Positions 26,849-36,241 of a DNA stretch of 64,000 nt are shown here, piece by piece. The notes beneath the pieces are model-generated. The model saw nothing but the letters and a program-made list of their open reading frames with translations. It did no database searches and was not told where the DNA came from. The stretch is from Henriciella sp. Lineage in GTDB: Bacteria; Pseudomonadota; Alphaproteobacteria; Caulobacterales; Hyphomonadaceae. How positions within the stretch are numbered: the stretch's first letter is position 1; each line of letters begins with the position of its first letter. The translations under genes and the position numbers were made by a program. Location of the stretch: positions 310,001-374,000 of the forward strand of contig NZ_JAPYRE010000004.1 in the NCBI RefSeq assembly GCF_029936995.1, read 5' to 3'.

Positions 26849-28096
26849 ATGCATACGGAAACCGTTCAATTTGAAGGCGGCGCCGGACAGACACTGGCCG
26901 GCCGGCTCGATCATCCCGTGGGAGATGTCCGCGGATGGGCGCTTTTTGCGCATTGTTTCACTTGTTCCAAACAGGCCCATGCGGCCGTCCGTGTAGCCAA
27001 GGGACTGGCCGAACGCGGCATAGGCGTGCTGCGCTTCGACTTTACCGGGCTCGGGGAATCTGACGGCGATTTCGATTCAACAGACTTTTCGAGCAATGTC
27101 TCGGACCTGATCGCCGCGGCAGGATGGATGGAGAAGACGGGGCGTCCACCACAGCTCATGGTCGGGCATTCCCTCGGCGGGGCAGCTGTTGTCGTCGCGG
27201 CCAGTCAGGTCGACAGCATCAAGGCGGTCTCGACGATCAATGCGCCCTCGGATGCTGCGCATGTGATCCATAATTTCTCTGACGACCTTGAAGAAATCGA
27301 GAGCAAGGGCCGCGCGAAGGTAGACCTTGCCGGACGGCCTTTCATCATCACGCGGGACTTTGTCGAAGACCTGCGCGAAGCCAACGTCACGGAAGCGGCC
27401 CGTTCACTGGGCCGGCCGCTACTGGTGCTGCATGTACCAACCGACAATGTGGTCGGCATAGACAATGCAAGCGGCCTGTTTCTCGCTGCGCGCCATCCCA
27501 AGAGCTTTGTCAGTATTGATGGCGCAGATCACTTCCTGGGCCGGGCCGAGGATAGCGGTTTCGTGGCCAGCATGATCGCAGCTTGGGCGAATCGGTATCT
27601 CGGCGGGGCTCAGGATGATGGCGACCTGATCGAACAGACGCATGACGTCATCGTGCGCGAGACGGGGCTTGCCAGCCATTTCCAGAACGAGGTCTTCATC
27701 AATGGTCAGCGCTATCTGGCCGATGAACCGGAAAGTGTCGGTGGTTCGAACACCGGACCGGACCCGTACGCTTGGGTTGCCGCAGGGCTCGGCGCATGTA
27801 CGTCTATGACACTTCGCATGTATGCGCGTCGCAAGTCATGGCCGCTGGAGCGCGCCATTGTCCGTGTCGATCACGCAAAGAACCATGCCGAGGATTGCGA
27901 CTCCTGCGGACCAGGCGACAAGATTGATGTTTTTGACCGCCATATCGAGCTGGAAGGCGCTCTCGACCAGGATCAGGCCGAGAAGTTGCTTGAGATTGCG
28001 GACAAGTGTCCTGTTCACAGGACGCTTGAAAGCCAGGTCGTGGTGCGCACGCGCCTGGGCACCGGAAGCGGGAAAAATTCGAGCCAGACGGGGTGA
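26849..28096 (+). CDS. Alpha/beta hydrolase-OsmC family fusion protein
   Basis: A 415-residue two-domain protein. Residues 1-255 form an alpha/beta hydrolase with nucleophile Ser108 in LMVGHSLGGAAV and a late His in SIDGADHFLG. Residues 270-410 are an OsmC-like domain with the redox Cys in AGLGACTSMTLRMYARR and further cysteines in EDCDSCGPG and DKCPVHRTL. OsmC proteins reduce organic hydroperoxides; the fusion may release and detoxify peroxidised esters, which is inference. It lies between ccmH and degP on the same strand. Confidence 0.92.
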   Translation: MHTETVQFEGGAGQTLAGRLDHPVGDVRGWALFAHCFTCSKQAHAAVRVAKGLAERGIGVLRFDFTGLGESDGDFDSTDFSSNVSDLIAAAGWMEKTGRPPQLMVGHSLGGAAVVVAASQVDSIKAVSTINAPSDAAHVIHNFSDDLEEIESKGRAKVDLAGRPFIITRDFVEDLREANVTEAARSLGRPLLVLHVPTDNVVGIDNASGLFLAARHPKSFVSIDGADHFLGRAEDSGFVASMIAAWANRYLGGAQDDGDLIEQTHDVIVRETGLASHFQNEVFINGQRYLADEPESVGGSNTGPDPYAWVAAGLGACTSMTLRMYARRKSWPLERAIVRVDHAKNHAEDCDSCGPGDKIDVFDRHIELEGALDQDQAEKLLEIADKCPVHRTLESQVVVRTRLGTGSGKNSSQTG

Positions 28097-28198
28097 ATGC
28101 CTCACTCATGTCTAAATGATGTTTAATTCAGACAAAAGCTGGCACTATCCTAGCATGATTACCAATATTGCCAGGTGAGAACACGATCAGGAGGTTGC

Positions 28199-29761
28199 GT
28201 GACCAAGATGAAATCTTTGGGTATTTCCAGACAGGTACTGGCAGCAGGCGTTGTTGGCGCAGGTCTGACAGGTTCATTTCTTTATGTGCCGCAGGTATTC
28301 CAGCAAGCCCAGGCCAAACAGCCAATCGAAATCGAGGCGCCGAATGGTGCGCCGATCAGTTTTGCCGACCTTATCGAGGATGTCAGCCCGGCCGTCGTCA
28401 GTGTGAACGTCGTGACCGAGCGCGAAGTCTCGCGCATGGGCAATATGGAAGAGTTCTTCGAACGGTTCCGCGGCCTGCCGGGTTTTGACGACTATATGCG
28501 CGAACGCGAGGAAGAAGAGGGCCAGGGCGAGGAAGACGAGCCGCAGACCCGCGAAGCCCGCTCGCTCGGCTCGGGCTTCTTTATCTCCGATGAAGGTTAC
28601 ATCGTCACCAATCACCACGTCGTGCGTGAAGCGACAGAAATCGAGATTGTCCTCGAGGATGGCCGGGAACTGGAGGCCGAGCTTGTTGGCTCCGACCCGC
28701 AGACAGACTTGGCCGTGATCAAGGTGAATGAGCCGGGACCCTATCCCTATGTCGAGTTCGAGACGGATGCAGACCTGCGCCGCGGCGACTGGGTCGTCGC
28801 GCTCGGGAACCCGTTCGGGCTTGGTGGCAGTGCCACGGCCGGTATCGTTTCGGCGGAAGGGCGCCGCGAAGGCCTTCTGGCTCAGGGTAACCCCTATACC
28901 GACTTCCTCCAGATCGATGCCGCTATTAACCGCGGCAATTCCGGTGGGCCGACCTTTGACCTGAATGGCCGGGTCATCGGGGTAAACACAGCGATCTTCT
29001 CGCCAACCGGTGGGTCAATCGGCATCGGCTTCGCAATTCCCGCGGAACTTGCCGTCAATGTCACCCAGTCCCTGATCGAGAATGGCAAGGTCTCCCGTGG
29101 CTGGCTGGGTGTGACCATCCAGGATGTTACCGACGACATGGCCGAGGCGCAGGGTCTGGAGGAGACCAGAGGTGCCATTATCGCCGATGTCACGGATGAG
29201 AGCCCGGCCCAGAAGGGCGGCTTGCAACGCGGCGACATCATCCTGTCGGTCAACGGAAACGAAGCGACAGATGCCACATCCGTGACGCGGATGGTTGGCG
29301 GGCTTCTTGTTGATTCCGACAATAACTTCACCGTTCTGCGCAACGGTGAGCGTCAGGAAATCAATGTCACGGTGGGTGAGCGCCCGACCGATCCGAGTGA
29401 GTTGATGCAATCGGGCTCGGAGCGTCCTGAATCCTCTGACGAGGACGCTGAAGAAGGCCCCCTTGGTGTCAGCGTCCGTCCGCTCGATTCAGAAACACGC
29501 GACGCGCTTGGGCTTGAAGCCGATGAACCGGGCATGGTGATCGGCGACCTCGAATCGGGAAGTCAGCTCAGTGAAATCGGCGTCCAGCCGGGCATGGCGA
29601 TCCTGTCGGCAGGCGGCAAGGGACTGACCTCGGTGGCTGATCTGGAGTCAGCGATTGCTGAAGCCGAGGCCAAGGGCCGTGACAAGCTGCTGCTCGCCGT
29701 GCGGAACGGACAGCGTACCATGTTCGTTACCGTTGATATTGGCGATCAGTCGGAAGACTGA
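28199..29761 (+). CDS. degP: Periplasmic serine protease DegP/HtrA (Do family)
   Basis: About 520 residues. The start is probably GTG 28199, four bases after AGGAGG; ATG 28208 is the alternative. A signal/anchor segment (about 10-32) is followed by a trypsin-like domain with the triad His140 (VTNHHVV), Asp170 (PQTDLAVIKV) and Ser248 (INRGNSGGPTF). Two PDZ domains follow (about 300-385 and 420-505). It degrades or refolds damaged envelope proteins. The acidic insert around residues 101-118 (REREEEEGQGEEDE) is the LA-loop region. A two-component system follows 16 bases downstream. Confidence 0.94.
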   Translation: MTKMKSLGISRQVLAAGVVGAGLTGSFLYVPQVFQQAQAKQPIEIEAPNGAPISFADLIEDVSPAVVSVNVVTEREVSRMGNMEEFFERFRGLPGFDDYMREREEEEGQGEEDEPQTREARSLGSGFFISDEGYIVTNHHVVREATEIEIVLEDGRELEAELVGSDPQTDLAVIKVNEPGPYPYVEFETDADLRRGDWVVALGNPFGLGGSATAGIVSAEGRREGLLAQGNPYTDFLQIDAAINRGNSGGPTFDLNGRVIGVNTAIFSPTGGSIGIGFAIPAELAVNVTQSLIENGKVSRGWLGVTIQDVTDDMAEAQGLEETRGAIIADVTDESPAQKGGLQRGDIILSVNGNEATDATSVTRMVGGLLVDSDNNFTVLRNGERQEINVTVGERPTDPSELMQSGSERPESSDEDAEEGPLGVSVRPLDSETRDALGLEADEPGMVIGDLESGSQLSEIGVQPGMAILSAGGKGLTSVADLESAIAEAEAKGRDKLLLAVRNGQRTMFVTVDIGDQSED

Positions 29762-29777
29762 CAGTAAAGGAGTGCCC

Positions 29778-30455
29778 ATGATGCGGGTCTTGGTAATCGA
29801 GGATGATCGCGAGCACGCGACATTCATCAACAAGGTGCTGTCTGAAGCCGGACACGATGTTGAAACGGCTTTCGATGGCGCCGGTGGTCTTGCCCTGGCT
29901 CGTGATGGGGGCTTCGACGCCCTTGTCGTCGACAGGATGCTACCGGAAAAGGATGGCCTTAAACTGGTCGAGGAGTATCGGGATGGCGGCGGGCAGACAC
30001 CCGCCCTGTTCCTCTCGGCCCTGTCGGATGTCGATAACCGGGTCGAAGGTCTGAAGGTTGGCGCTGACGACTATCTGGCCAAGCCCTTTGCACCGGCTGA
30101 ACTTGCCGCCCGCGTCGAAGCGCTTGGCCGGCGTCAGGTACAGGACGAACCACCTGTCACGAAACTCAAGGTCGGCGACCTGGAAATGGACCTGCTGGCC
30201 CGCAAGGTGTGGCGTGAAGGGAAGAAGATCGATCTCCAGCCGCGCGAATTCCGGCTGCTCGAATTCCTGATGCGTCATGCCGGACAGGTCGTCACCCGCA
30301 CGATGCTGCTTGAAAAGGTCTGGGATTACCATTTCGACCCCCAGACCAATGTCATCGACGTTCATATTTCCCGCCTGCGCGCGAAAATTGACAAGGATTT
30401 TGACGAACCCCTCCTTCAAACCGTGCGTGGTGCAGGTTACTGCCTGGAGGCATGA
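29778..30455 (+). CDS. OmpR-family response regulator downstream of degP
   Basis: A 225-residue regulator. AAAGGAG lies five bases before ATG 29778 (a second ATG follows at once). The receiver has Glu-Asp-Asp at 8-10, phospho-acceptor Asp52 (ALVVDRMLPEKDG) and Lys in YLAKPF. The winged helix has LQPREFRLLEFLMRHAGQVV and IDVHISRLRAKID. Its stop overlaps the kinase start (ATGA). The pairing with degP suggests envelope-stress control. Confidence 0.92.
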   Translation: MMRVLVIEDDREHATFINKVLSEAGHDVETAFDGAGGLALARDGGFDALVVDRMLPEKDGLKLVEEYRDGGGQTPALFLSALSDVDNRVEGLKVGADDYLAKPFAPAELAARVEALGRRQVQDEPPVTKLKVGDLEMDLLARKVWREGKKIDLQPREFRLLEFLMRHAGQVVTRTMLLEKVWDYHFDPQTNVIDVHISRLRAKIDKDFDEPLLQTVRGAGYCLEA

Positions 30456-31855
30456 AGGCAGGCCCGTTTGCGTTCATCCGGACGTCAACGTTCCGGATGG
30501 CGCTCGTCTATTCAGTCCTGTTTGGACTGTTCTCATTTCTACTTCTCGCCTACCTCTATCAGGCGACGGTCGGCTCTCTGCGCGCAGAAGCCGACCAGCG
30601 CCTTGATGCAGAGATGCGTGCGCTTGGCCTTGCCTATAATGCAGGCGGCCTCGAACGCCTCGAACAGTCAGTGATTGAGCGGGCGCTCGTGCCGGGAGCG
30701 CCCTTTCGCTATCAGCTGGAAACACCTGACGGCGAACGCATTATCGGCGATTTCCCAAATCTGCCGGTCTCGCCGCCCGAGACGATCGGCGAAGTCAGCA
30801 TGGTGAGCCTGTCCATCGAGATGCCCGCGAGCAGCGGGGAAACGGTTGTGACAGAGGCCGAGGGCCGCATTGTCAGGCTGGCAAACGGAGATGTCCTGCT
30901 TGTCGCGATCGAGACCGGCGAGCGTGGCCGGATCGTGCGGCGGATCACGCAGGCGGTCACGACTGCTGCACCCATCGGTATTCTCCTGGCCCTGATCGGG
31001 GGCATCTTCATTTCCCGCTATGCTGCCCGCCGGGCCGAACAGCTGACCCGCACGACAGAAGAAATCGTGGCGGGCAACTTGTCCATCCGCGCGCCCGTCC
31101 AGGGCTCAGGTGACGAGTTCGACCGCCTCGCGACGCACCTCAATACGATGCTGGAAAAGCTCGAGCGCCTGATGGCGGCCAGCCGCCATTCGGGTGACGC
31201 CATTGCGCATGACCTGCGTTCGCCGCTTTCGCGTCTTCGTAACCGGCTGGAGGAATCGCTTCTGTCGCCCATGGATGAGGCGTCGGCACGCGAGACGCTG
31301 GCGCGTACGGTCGAAGAAGTCGACAGGGTGTTGAGCACGTTCAACGCCATCTTGCGCCTGTCCCGGCTGGATGCCGGTTCGGAAGGGCGCATGGTCAAGA
31401 TCGACCTGCATGAAATCCTTGATGAGCTGGCAGAGCTCTATGAGCCGGCCTGCGAGGATGCCGGGCTGGCTTTCAGCCATGACATCTCCAACCCGATTGT
31501 GGTGCTGGGTGATCGTGAACTGATTGCGCAGGCGGTCTCGAACCTGCTGGACAATGCCATCAAGTACACCCCGCGCGAGGGCATGGTCCGCTTCACTGCA
31601 AGGCGGACATCGGATTCCATCGTGATAACGGTCGCCGATGATGGGCCGGGTATCCCCGAAGACATGCGCGAAAAGGCGAAACAGCGTTTCTATCGCCTTG
31701 ATGCCGCACGCACACAGAGCGGGTCGGGCCTCGGTCTCGCACTTGCCGATGCCGTGGCCGAACTCCACAAGGGGCATCTCGATCTGTTCTGGACGCATGA
31801 GCCGCCCGCACATAAAGGCCTGAAAGCGGTTTTAACCTTGCCGCGGGACAAGTAG
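30452..31855 (+). CDS. HAMP-domain sensor histidine kinase downstream of degP
   Basis: A 467-residue kinase. TM1 spans about 16-37, a periplasmic sensor about 38-165, TM2 about 168-188 and HAMP 188-243. His253 (DAIAHDLRSPLSRLR) is the phosphorylation site. N (NLLDNAIKYTP), G1 (DDGPGIPEDM) and G2 (SGSGLGLALAD) boxes are present. It pairs with the overlapping regulator gene. It is followed 9 bases later by glnE, an order shared by several alphaproteobacteria (degP-regulator-kinase-glnE). Confidence 0.93.
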   Translation: MKAGPFAFIRTSTFRMALVYSVLFGLFSFLLLAYLYQATVGSLRAEADQRLDAEMRALGLAYNAGGLERLEQSVIERALVPGAPFRYQLETPDGERIIGDFPNLPVSPPETIGEVSMVSLSIEMPASSGETVVTEAEGRIVRLANGDVLLVAIETGERGRIVRRITQAVTTAAPIGILLALIGGIFISRYAARRAEQLTRTTEEIVAGNLSIRAPVQGSGDEFDRLATHLNTMLEKLERLMAASRHSGDAIAHDLRSPLSRLRNRLEESLLSPMDEASARETLARTVEEVDRVLSTFNAILRLSRLDAGSEGRMVKIDLHEILDELAELYEPACEDAGLAFSHDISNPIVVLGDRELIAQAVSNLLDNAIKYTPREGMVRFTARRTSDSIVITVADDGPGIPEDMREKAKQRFYRLDAARTQSGSGLGLALADAVAELHKGHLDLFWTHEPPAHKGLKAVLTLPRDK

Positions 31856-31864
31856 GAAGGCTGC

Positions 31865-34594
31865 ATGTTCGAAATCAGACCGATTGGCGCCACGGCGCAT
31901 GAGGCCTTCCAGGCTGCAACGGAACTAGCTCCATATCTCGCCAGGCTCGCGCGCCGGGCACCCGATGCGATCTCCTTCCTGAAATCGGACGGGGCCAACG
32001 CGCTGGCGGCGCGGGCCCTGAAGAAAGCGGAAGAGGCGGGAGAACTTTCCGATCTCGATGCCGTGATGACACAGTTGCGGCAGGCCAAGCTGGAACACCA
32101 TATCGCGGTTGCCGCCATGGACCTTGCCGGCGAGGCCCGGACATCAAACATAACAGGCCACCTCACAGGCTTTGCCGACGCAGCGGTTCAGGCGGCGCTG
32201 GTGTCTGTCCTGCGCACACGCGACCTCACGCCAGACGGGATTTTTGTTATCGCGCTCGGCAAGATGGGCGCGTTTGAGCTCAACTATTCCTCCGATATCG
32301 ACATGGCGGTCTTCTTTGACCCGGCGGTGTTCGCCAGTGGCGATCCCGAAGCGGGCGATACCGCCAGCCGCGTAGTCAAGCAGGCTATGCGTCTTCTCGA
32401 AGAACAGACGGGCGATGGCTACGTCTTCCGCACGGATCTGAGGCTGCGTCCCGATCCCGGCTCGACCCCGCCCGCGGTCTCCACCCAGATGGCTGACATC
32501 TATTACGAGAGCGTCGGGCAGAACTGGGAGCGTATGGTCTGGATCAAGGCGCGGACCTGTGCCGGGGACAAACGTGCAGGCGACCAGTTCATCAAACAGA
32601 TGGAGCCCTTCGTCTGGCGCCGTCACATGGACTACTGGGCAATTGCCGATGTGCAGGCCGTCAAACGCATGATCAATGCGAAGACACGCGCCAGCGATCT
32701 TGCTGACCCGGCACCAGACATCAAGCTCGGGCCAGGCGGGATCCGCGAGATCGAGTTCTTCGCGCAGACCCAGCAGATCATCATGGGGGGGCGCAATGAA
32801 TATCTGCGCCACAAGAAGACGCTGAGCAGTCTGGATGCGCTGGTGGCTTGCGGCGCAGTGGAAGAGGCTGTGGGCGGTGAACTGACGGAGGCTTACGGTA
32901 TTCTGCGTAATGTCGAGCACCGTATCCAGATGCTCGAAGACGAACAGACCCACAGGCTGCCCAAGGATGAAGATGCCCGCAGCCGCGTGGCGAAACTTTG
33001 CGGCTGGGATGATCTCGCCGCTTTTGACGAGGCCGTCGCGGAGGTGCGCGAACGGGTCCATACCCATTACCGCGACCTCTTCGCCGAAGAGGAGCGCAAG
33101 GCCGAGACGGCTTCCCGCGGCAACCTCGTCTTTACTGGGGTCGATGAAGATCCAGGCACTGTGGAGACCCTGAAGGAATACGGTTTTTCCGAACCTTCGC
33201 GTATCATCTCGACCATTGCCGACTGGCATCGCGGCAAGACGCCAGCTACCCGCACCGAGCGTGGACGCGGCCTTCTGACTGCCATCCTGCCGGACCTGCT
33301 CGATGCGATGAGCCAGACCGGTGAACCCGACATCGCCTTTACGCGCTTCAGCCGCTTCTTCGAAGGCTTGCGCTCTGGTGTGCAGATACTCTCCATGCTG
33401 CTCAATGAACAGCAATTGCTGAGCGATCTCGTCACCACGCTCGCCATCGCGCCACGCCTGTCACAGACGCTTGCCCGCCAGCCCGGACTGCTTGAGGCGC
33501 TGGTGACGCCCGGCGGGCAGGAGTATCCGCCTGCGCTCTCCCGGGAAGCCGACTTCGAAACCCAGATGGACGAGGTCCGCCGCTGGCAGAATGAACGTGC
33601 TTTCCTGATCGGTCACAGGCTCCTTCACTCCCGCCTGCCGGCCTCGCAGGCCGCGCTGGCCTGGAGCGACCTGGCGGATGCCTGTATCGACCTCATGGCG
33701 GAAGCCGCGGCGCAGGAAACGGCCCGGCGCTACGGTCCGCAACCGGGAAGCTGGACAATCGGGGCACTCGGCAAGCTCGGTGGCAAGGAGCTGACAGCCG
33801 GGTCTGATCTCGACCTCATCATCGTCTTCGAGCCGTATGAAGACACAGCCGGAGAGGCGGGCCACTGGTTCACCAAATTTGCCCAGCGCCTCATCACCGC
33901 GCTATCGGCCGAAACGGCTGAAGGCAGCCTGTATGAAGTCGACATGCGTCTCAGGCCGTCTGGACGGGCAGGGCCTGTGGCGACCTCCATCAAGGCGTTT
34001 GACCGCTACCAGCATGAGGATGCCTGGACGTGGGAACTCATGGCGCTGACCCGTTTGCGGCCGGTCGCCGGGGATGAAGCCCTCGGCCAGCGCACACTTG
34101 AACTGGCCCGCCATGCAATCATCAATGGTAAACCGGAGGCCGAACGCCGCGCCGATATTCTCGACATGCGCCGCCGTCTCTGGAAAGAGCGTGCGCCCCG
34201 TGGTGACTGGGACCTGAAACTTGTCGATGGTGGACTGATCGACCTCGAATTCGTCCTGCAGCAGGCCATGCTGCTTTCAGGCGATGAGGCATGCGTCATC
34301 CCAACAACGCAAGAGGCGATAGAAACCCTGGCTGAAAGGGGACTGCTCGAAGCTGATGAGGCTGAAACACTGTCTTCGGCCTTTGGCCTCCTGCAGTCGC
34401 TCCAGCAGGTGCAGCGTCTGGCCGTTGGGGCAGAGCTGACGGCTGACATGTTCTCCGAAGGCCTCAAGGCGCGTTTCGCGCTGGCCGTGAGCTGCGAAAC
34501 GTTTGACGAGGTCGAGCAGCGCTACAGGTCGGTTCTGAAAGATGTTTCTGCGCTCAGGCTGAAAAATATCGGGACGCTCGCGACGGATTCCTGA
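31865..34594 (+). CDS. glnE: Glutamine synthetase adenylyltransferase/adenylyl-removing enzyme
   Basis: A 909-residue GlnE with two nucleotidyltransferase halves. The N-terminal deadenylylating half has ELNYSSDIDMAVFFD (GxDxD-type, SSDID). The C-terminal adenylylating half has GKLGGKELTAGSDLDLIIVF. Regulatory helical regions separate and follow them. It adenylylates glutamine synthetase under nitrogen excess and reverses this under nitrogen limitation, in response to PII. Both active sites appear intact. Confidence 0.96.
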   Translation: MFEIRPIGATAHEAFQAATELAPYLARLARRAPDAISFLKSDGANALAARALKKAEEAGELSDLDAVMTQLRQAKLEHHIAVAAMDLAGEARTSNITGHLTGFADAAVQAALVSVLRTRDLTPDGIFVIALGKMGAFELNYSSDIDMAVFFDPAVFASGDPEAGDTASRVVKQAMRLLEEQTGDGYVFRTDLRLRPDPGSTPPAVSTQMADIYYESVGQNWERMVWIKARTCAGDKRAGDQFIKQMEPFVWRRHMDYWAIADVQAVKRMINAKTRASDLADPAPDIKLGPGGIREIEFFAQTQQIIMGGRNEYLRHKKTLSSLDALVACGAVEEAVGGELTEAYGILRNVEHRIQMLEDEQTHRLPKDEDARSRVAKLCGWDDLAAFDEAVAEVRERVHTHYRDLFAEEERKAETASRGNLVFTGVDEDPGTVETLKEYGFSEPSRIISTIADWHRGKTPATRTERGRGLLTAILPDLLDAMSQTGEPDIAFTRFSRFFEGLRSGVQILSMLLNEQQLLSDLVTTLAIAPRLSQTLARQPGLLEALVTPGGQEYPPALSREADFETQMDEVRRWQNERAFLIGHRLLHSRLPASQAALAWSDLADACIDLMAEAAAQETARRYGPQPGSWTIGALGKLGGKELTAGSDLDLIIVFEPYEDTAGEAGHWFTKFAQRLITALSAETAEGSLYEVDMRLRPSGRAGPVATSIKAFDRYQHEDAWTWELMALTRLRPVAGDEALGQRTLELARHAIINGKPEAERRADILDMRRRLWKERAPRGDWDLKLVDGGLIDLEFVLQQAMLLSGDEACVIPTTQEAIETLAERGLLEADEAETLSSAFGLLQSLQQVQRLAVGAELTADMFSEGLKARFALAVSCETFDEVEQRYRSVLKDVSALRLKNIGTLATDS

Positions 34595-34634
34595 TGCCTC
34601 TTCGTTCCACCTTGTGGGGCACATAAAGAGGATA

Positions 34635-35129
34635 ATGAAAATGAAGAAACTTGCACTCGCAGCCATCCTTGCCGGCACCACCACACTGGGCGTCGCAGGC
34701 TTTGCAGCCGCCGAACGCCATGGCGGACACGGCAAAGGCCATATGATGGAAAAACTCGACACCAATGGAGACGGCCAGATTAGCCGCGCCGAAGTCGACG
34801 CGCTGAAAGCCGAGCGTTTTTCACGCGCCGATGCGAATGGTGATGGCGGCCTGACAATGGATGAGATGGAAGCCTTCCGGGAAGCCGAACGCGAACGCCG
34901 CATGGAAGAGCGCAAGCAGCGCCGCTTCGAACGCCGCGATGCAAATGGTGACGGGGTTATCTCCGCAGATGAGTTCGATTCGCGGGGCGACCGGATGTTT
35001 GACCGTGTCGATGCGAATGAAGACGGCATTATCACCGAAGATGAAATGAAAGCGATGAAGAAGAAACACGGCAAGCGTGGTGGACATCACCACCGTGGCG
35101 GCCCTGACAGCGACTCAACTGAACAGTAA
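34635..35129 (+). CDS. Secreted EF-hand protein
   Basis: A 164-residue protein with a signal peptide (about 1-27) and four EF-hand loops: DTNGDGQISRAE, DANGDGGLTMDE, DANGDGVISADE and DANEDGIITEDE. They are separated by Arg/Glu-rich helices, with a His/Gly-rich C-terminus (KRGGHHHRGG) that could bind transition metals. The start is ATG 34635 after AGAGG; ATG 34641 also fits. It probably binds Ca2+ in the periplasm. It stands in front of a sigma factor and a metal-sensor gene. Confidence 0.85.
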   Translation: MKMKKLALAAILAGTTTLGVAGFAAAERHGGHGKGHMMEKLDTNGDGQISRAEVDALKAERFSRADANGDGGLTMDEMEAFREAERERRMEERKQRRFERRDANGDGVISADEFDSRGDRMFDRVDANEDGIITEDEMKAMKKKHGKRGGHHHRGGPDSDSTEQ

Positions 35130-35210
35130 GTCGCCTCATATGCGAACGCCGGTGCGGGAAAGGGGATATTCACCTCTCGCATCCTGCACTGGCGTCGCTA
35201 ATGTGACGGT

Positions 35211-35765
35211 GTGCCTGGTATTACCGAGAGAGATCAGATCGCACGCGCGGCGGCAGGTGACCGAATGGCACAGGCCGCACTCGTCAACCGCCACATGCCG
35301 GTCATCTGGCGTGTGGCCTTTCGTATGCTGGGCGACCGGCAGGAGGCTGAAGACGTGACGCAGGAGACCTTCCTCAGAGCCTGGAAAATGCTTCCGGACT
35401 GGGAAGAACGGGCGAAGTTCTCGACCTGGGCCTGCACGGTCGCGATCAATCTCTGCCGCGACCGGCTGAAGAAGAAACGGCCGGTCCTGATGGATGAGCT
35501 GCCGGAGCAGACAGACGTCGCCTTGCGGCCCGATCAGGCACTTCACCAGAACCAGGCGAGTGCGCATATCACCTCGCTGGTAGATGCCCTGCCAGATCGT
35601 CAGAAAGAGGCGCTGACACTTTGCGCTTTCGAGGGAATGGGCAATATCGAAGCCGCTAAAACGATGGGTGTTAGCGTTGAAGCGCTTGAAAGCCTCCTGT
35701 CACGGGCCCGGCGCAGGTTACGGAGTGAGCTTTCTTATGAGCGGGCAGGGCAGGAAGGACATTAG
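35211..35765 (+). CDS. ECF sigma factor (RpoE-like)
   Basis: A 184-residue sigma-70 family ECF factor with a GTG start. Region 2 covers about residues 22-88 (MLGDRQEAEDVTQETFLRAW, then FSTWACTVAINLCRDRLK). Region 4 covers about 118-175 (LPDRQKEALTLCAFEGMGNI, ETMGVS-like helix-turn-helix, LSRARRRLR). It is followed two bases later by a predicted membrane anti-sigma factor and then a periplasmic metal-binding protein. It is probably released by an envelope signal. Confidence 0.92.
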   Translation: MPGITERDQIARAAAGDRMAQAALVNRHMPVIWRVAFRMLGDRQEAEDVTQETFLRAWKMLPDWEERAKFSTWACTVAINLCRDRLKKKRPVLMDELPEQTDVALRPDQALHQNQASAHITSLVDALPDRQKEALTLCAFEGMGNIEAAKTMGVSVEALESLLSRARRRLRSELSYERAGQEGH

Positions 35766-35767
35766 AG

Positions 35768-36241
35768 ATGAACGATGAACGTCTGCTTGAACTGATCGCC
35801 GCCTACGGCGCTGCGCCGATGGCCTGGCCAGAAGCTGAGCGCGAAGCGGCGCTAGCGCATCTCGACGCGCACCCGGCCCGCTTCGAAGCGGCCCTGGCTG
35901 ATGCGCGAGCGCTCGATCATGCCTTTTCCACTGAAGTCCTGCCTGACGCGCCGGCGGAGCTGGCTGGAAAGATCATGGCCAGCGCGCCCTGGCCTGACAC
36001 CCGAGCGGCGCGGCGCCCCGGTCCCGGACTTGCCGGGCGCATGAAAGAACTGGTTTTTCCGAATGGCCTTCGCTGGCCTGCAGGCGCCACGGTCGCGGCC
36101 CTTGTCATGGGGCTTTTCGCAGGCGTTGCGACAGCACCGGCCACGGCTGAAAACGGCTACAGCACGGATGGCGAGCAGGTTGTCTATTCAGCGCTCGGTT
36201 ATGATAATTTCGCGGCCTATATTGAGGAAGTCGACGGATGA
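35768..36241 (+). CDS. Probable membrane anti-sigma factor
   Basis: A 157-residue protein: a cytoplasmic helical N-terminal part (about 1-70), one membrane helix (about 97-118, GATVAALVMGLFAGVATAP) and a short periplasmic tail. No zinc HxxxCxxC motif is seen. Its position directly after the ECF sigma gene, with coupled starts, gives the assignment. Confidence 0.68.
   Translation: MNDERLLELIAAYGAAPMAWPEAEREAALAHLDAHPARFEAALADARALDHAFSTEVLPDAPAELAGKIMASAPWPDTRAARRPGPGLAGRMKELVFPNGLRWPAGATVAALVMGLFAGVATAPATAENGYSTDGEQVVYSALGYDNFAAYIEEVDG

Noticed and set aside
32144-33415. A 423-codon minus-strand frame inside glnE
   Set aside because: Antisense to the conserved GlnE nucleotidyltransferase region, without recognisable motifs.
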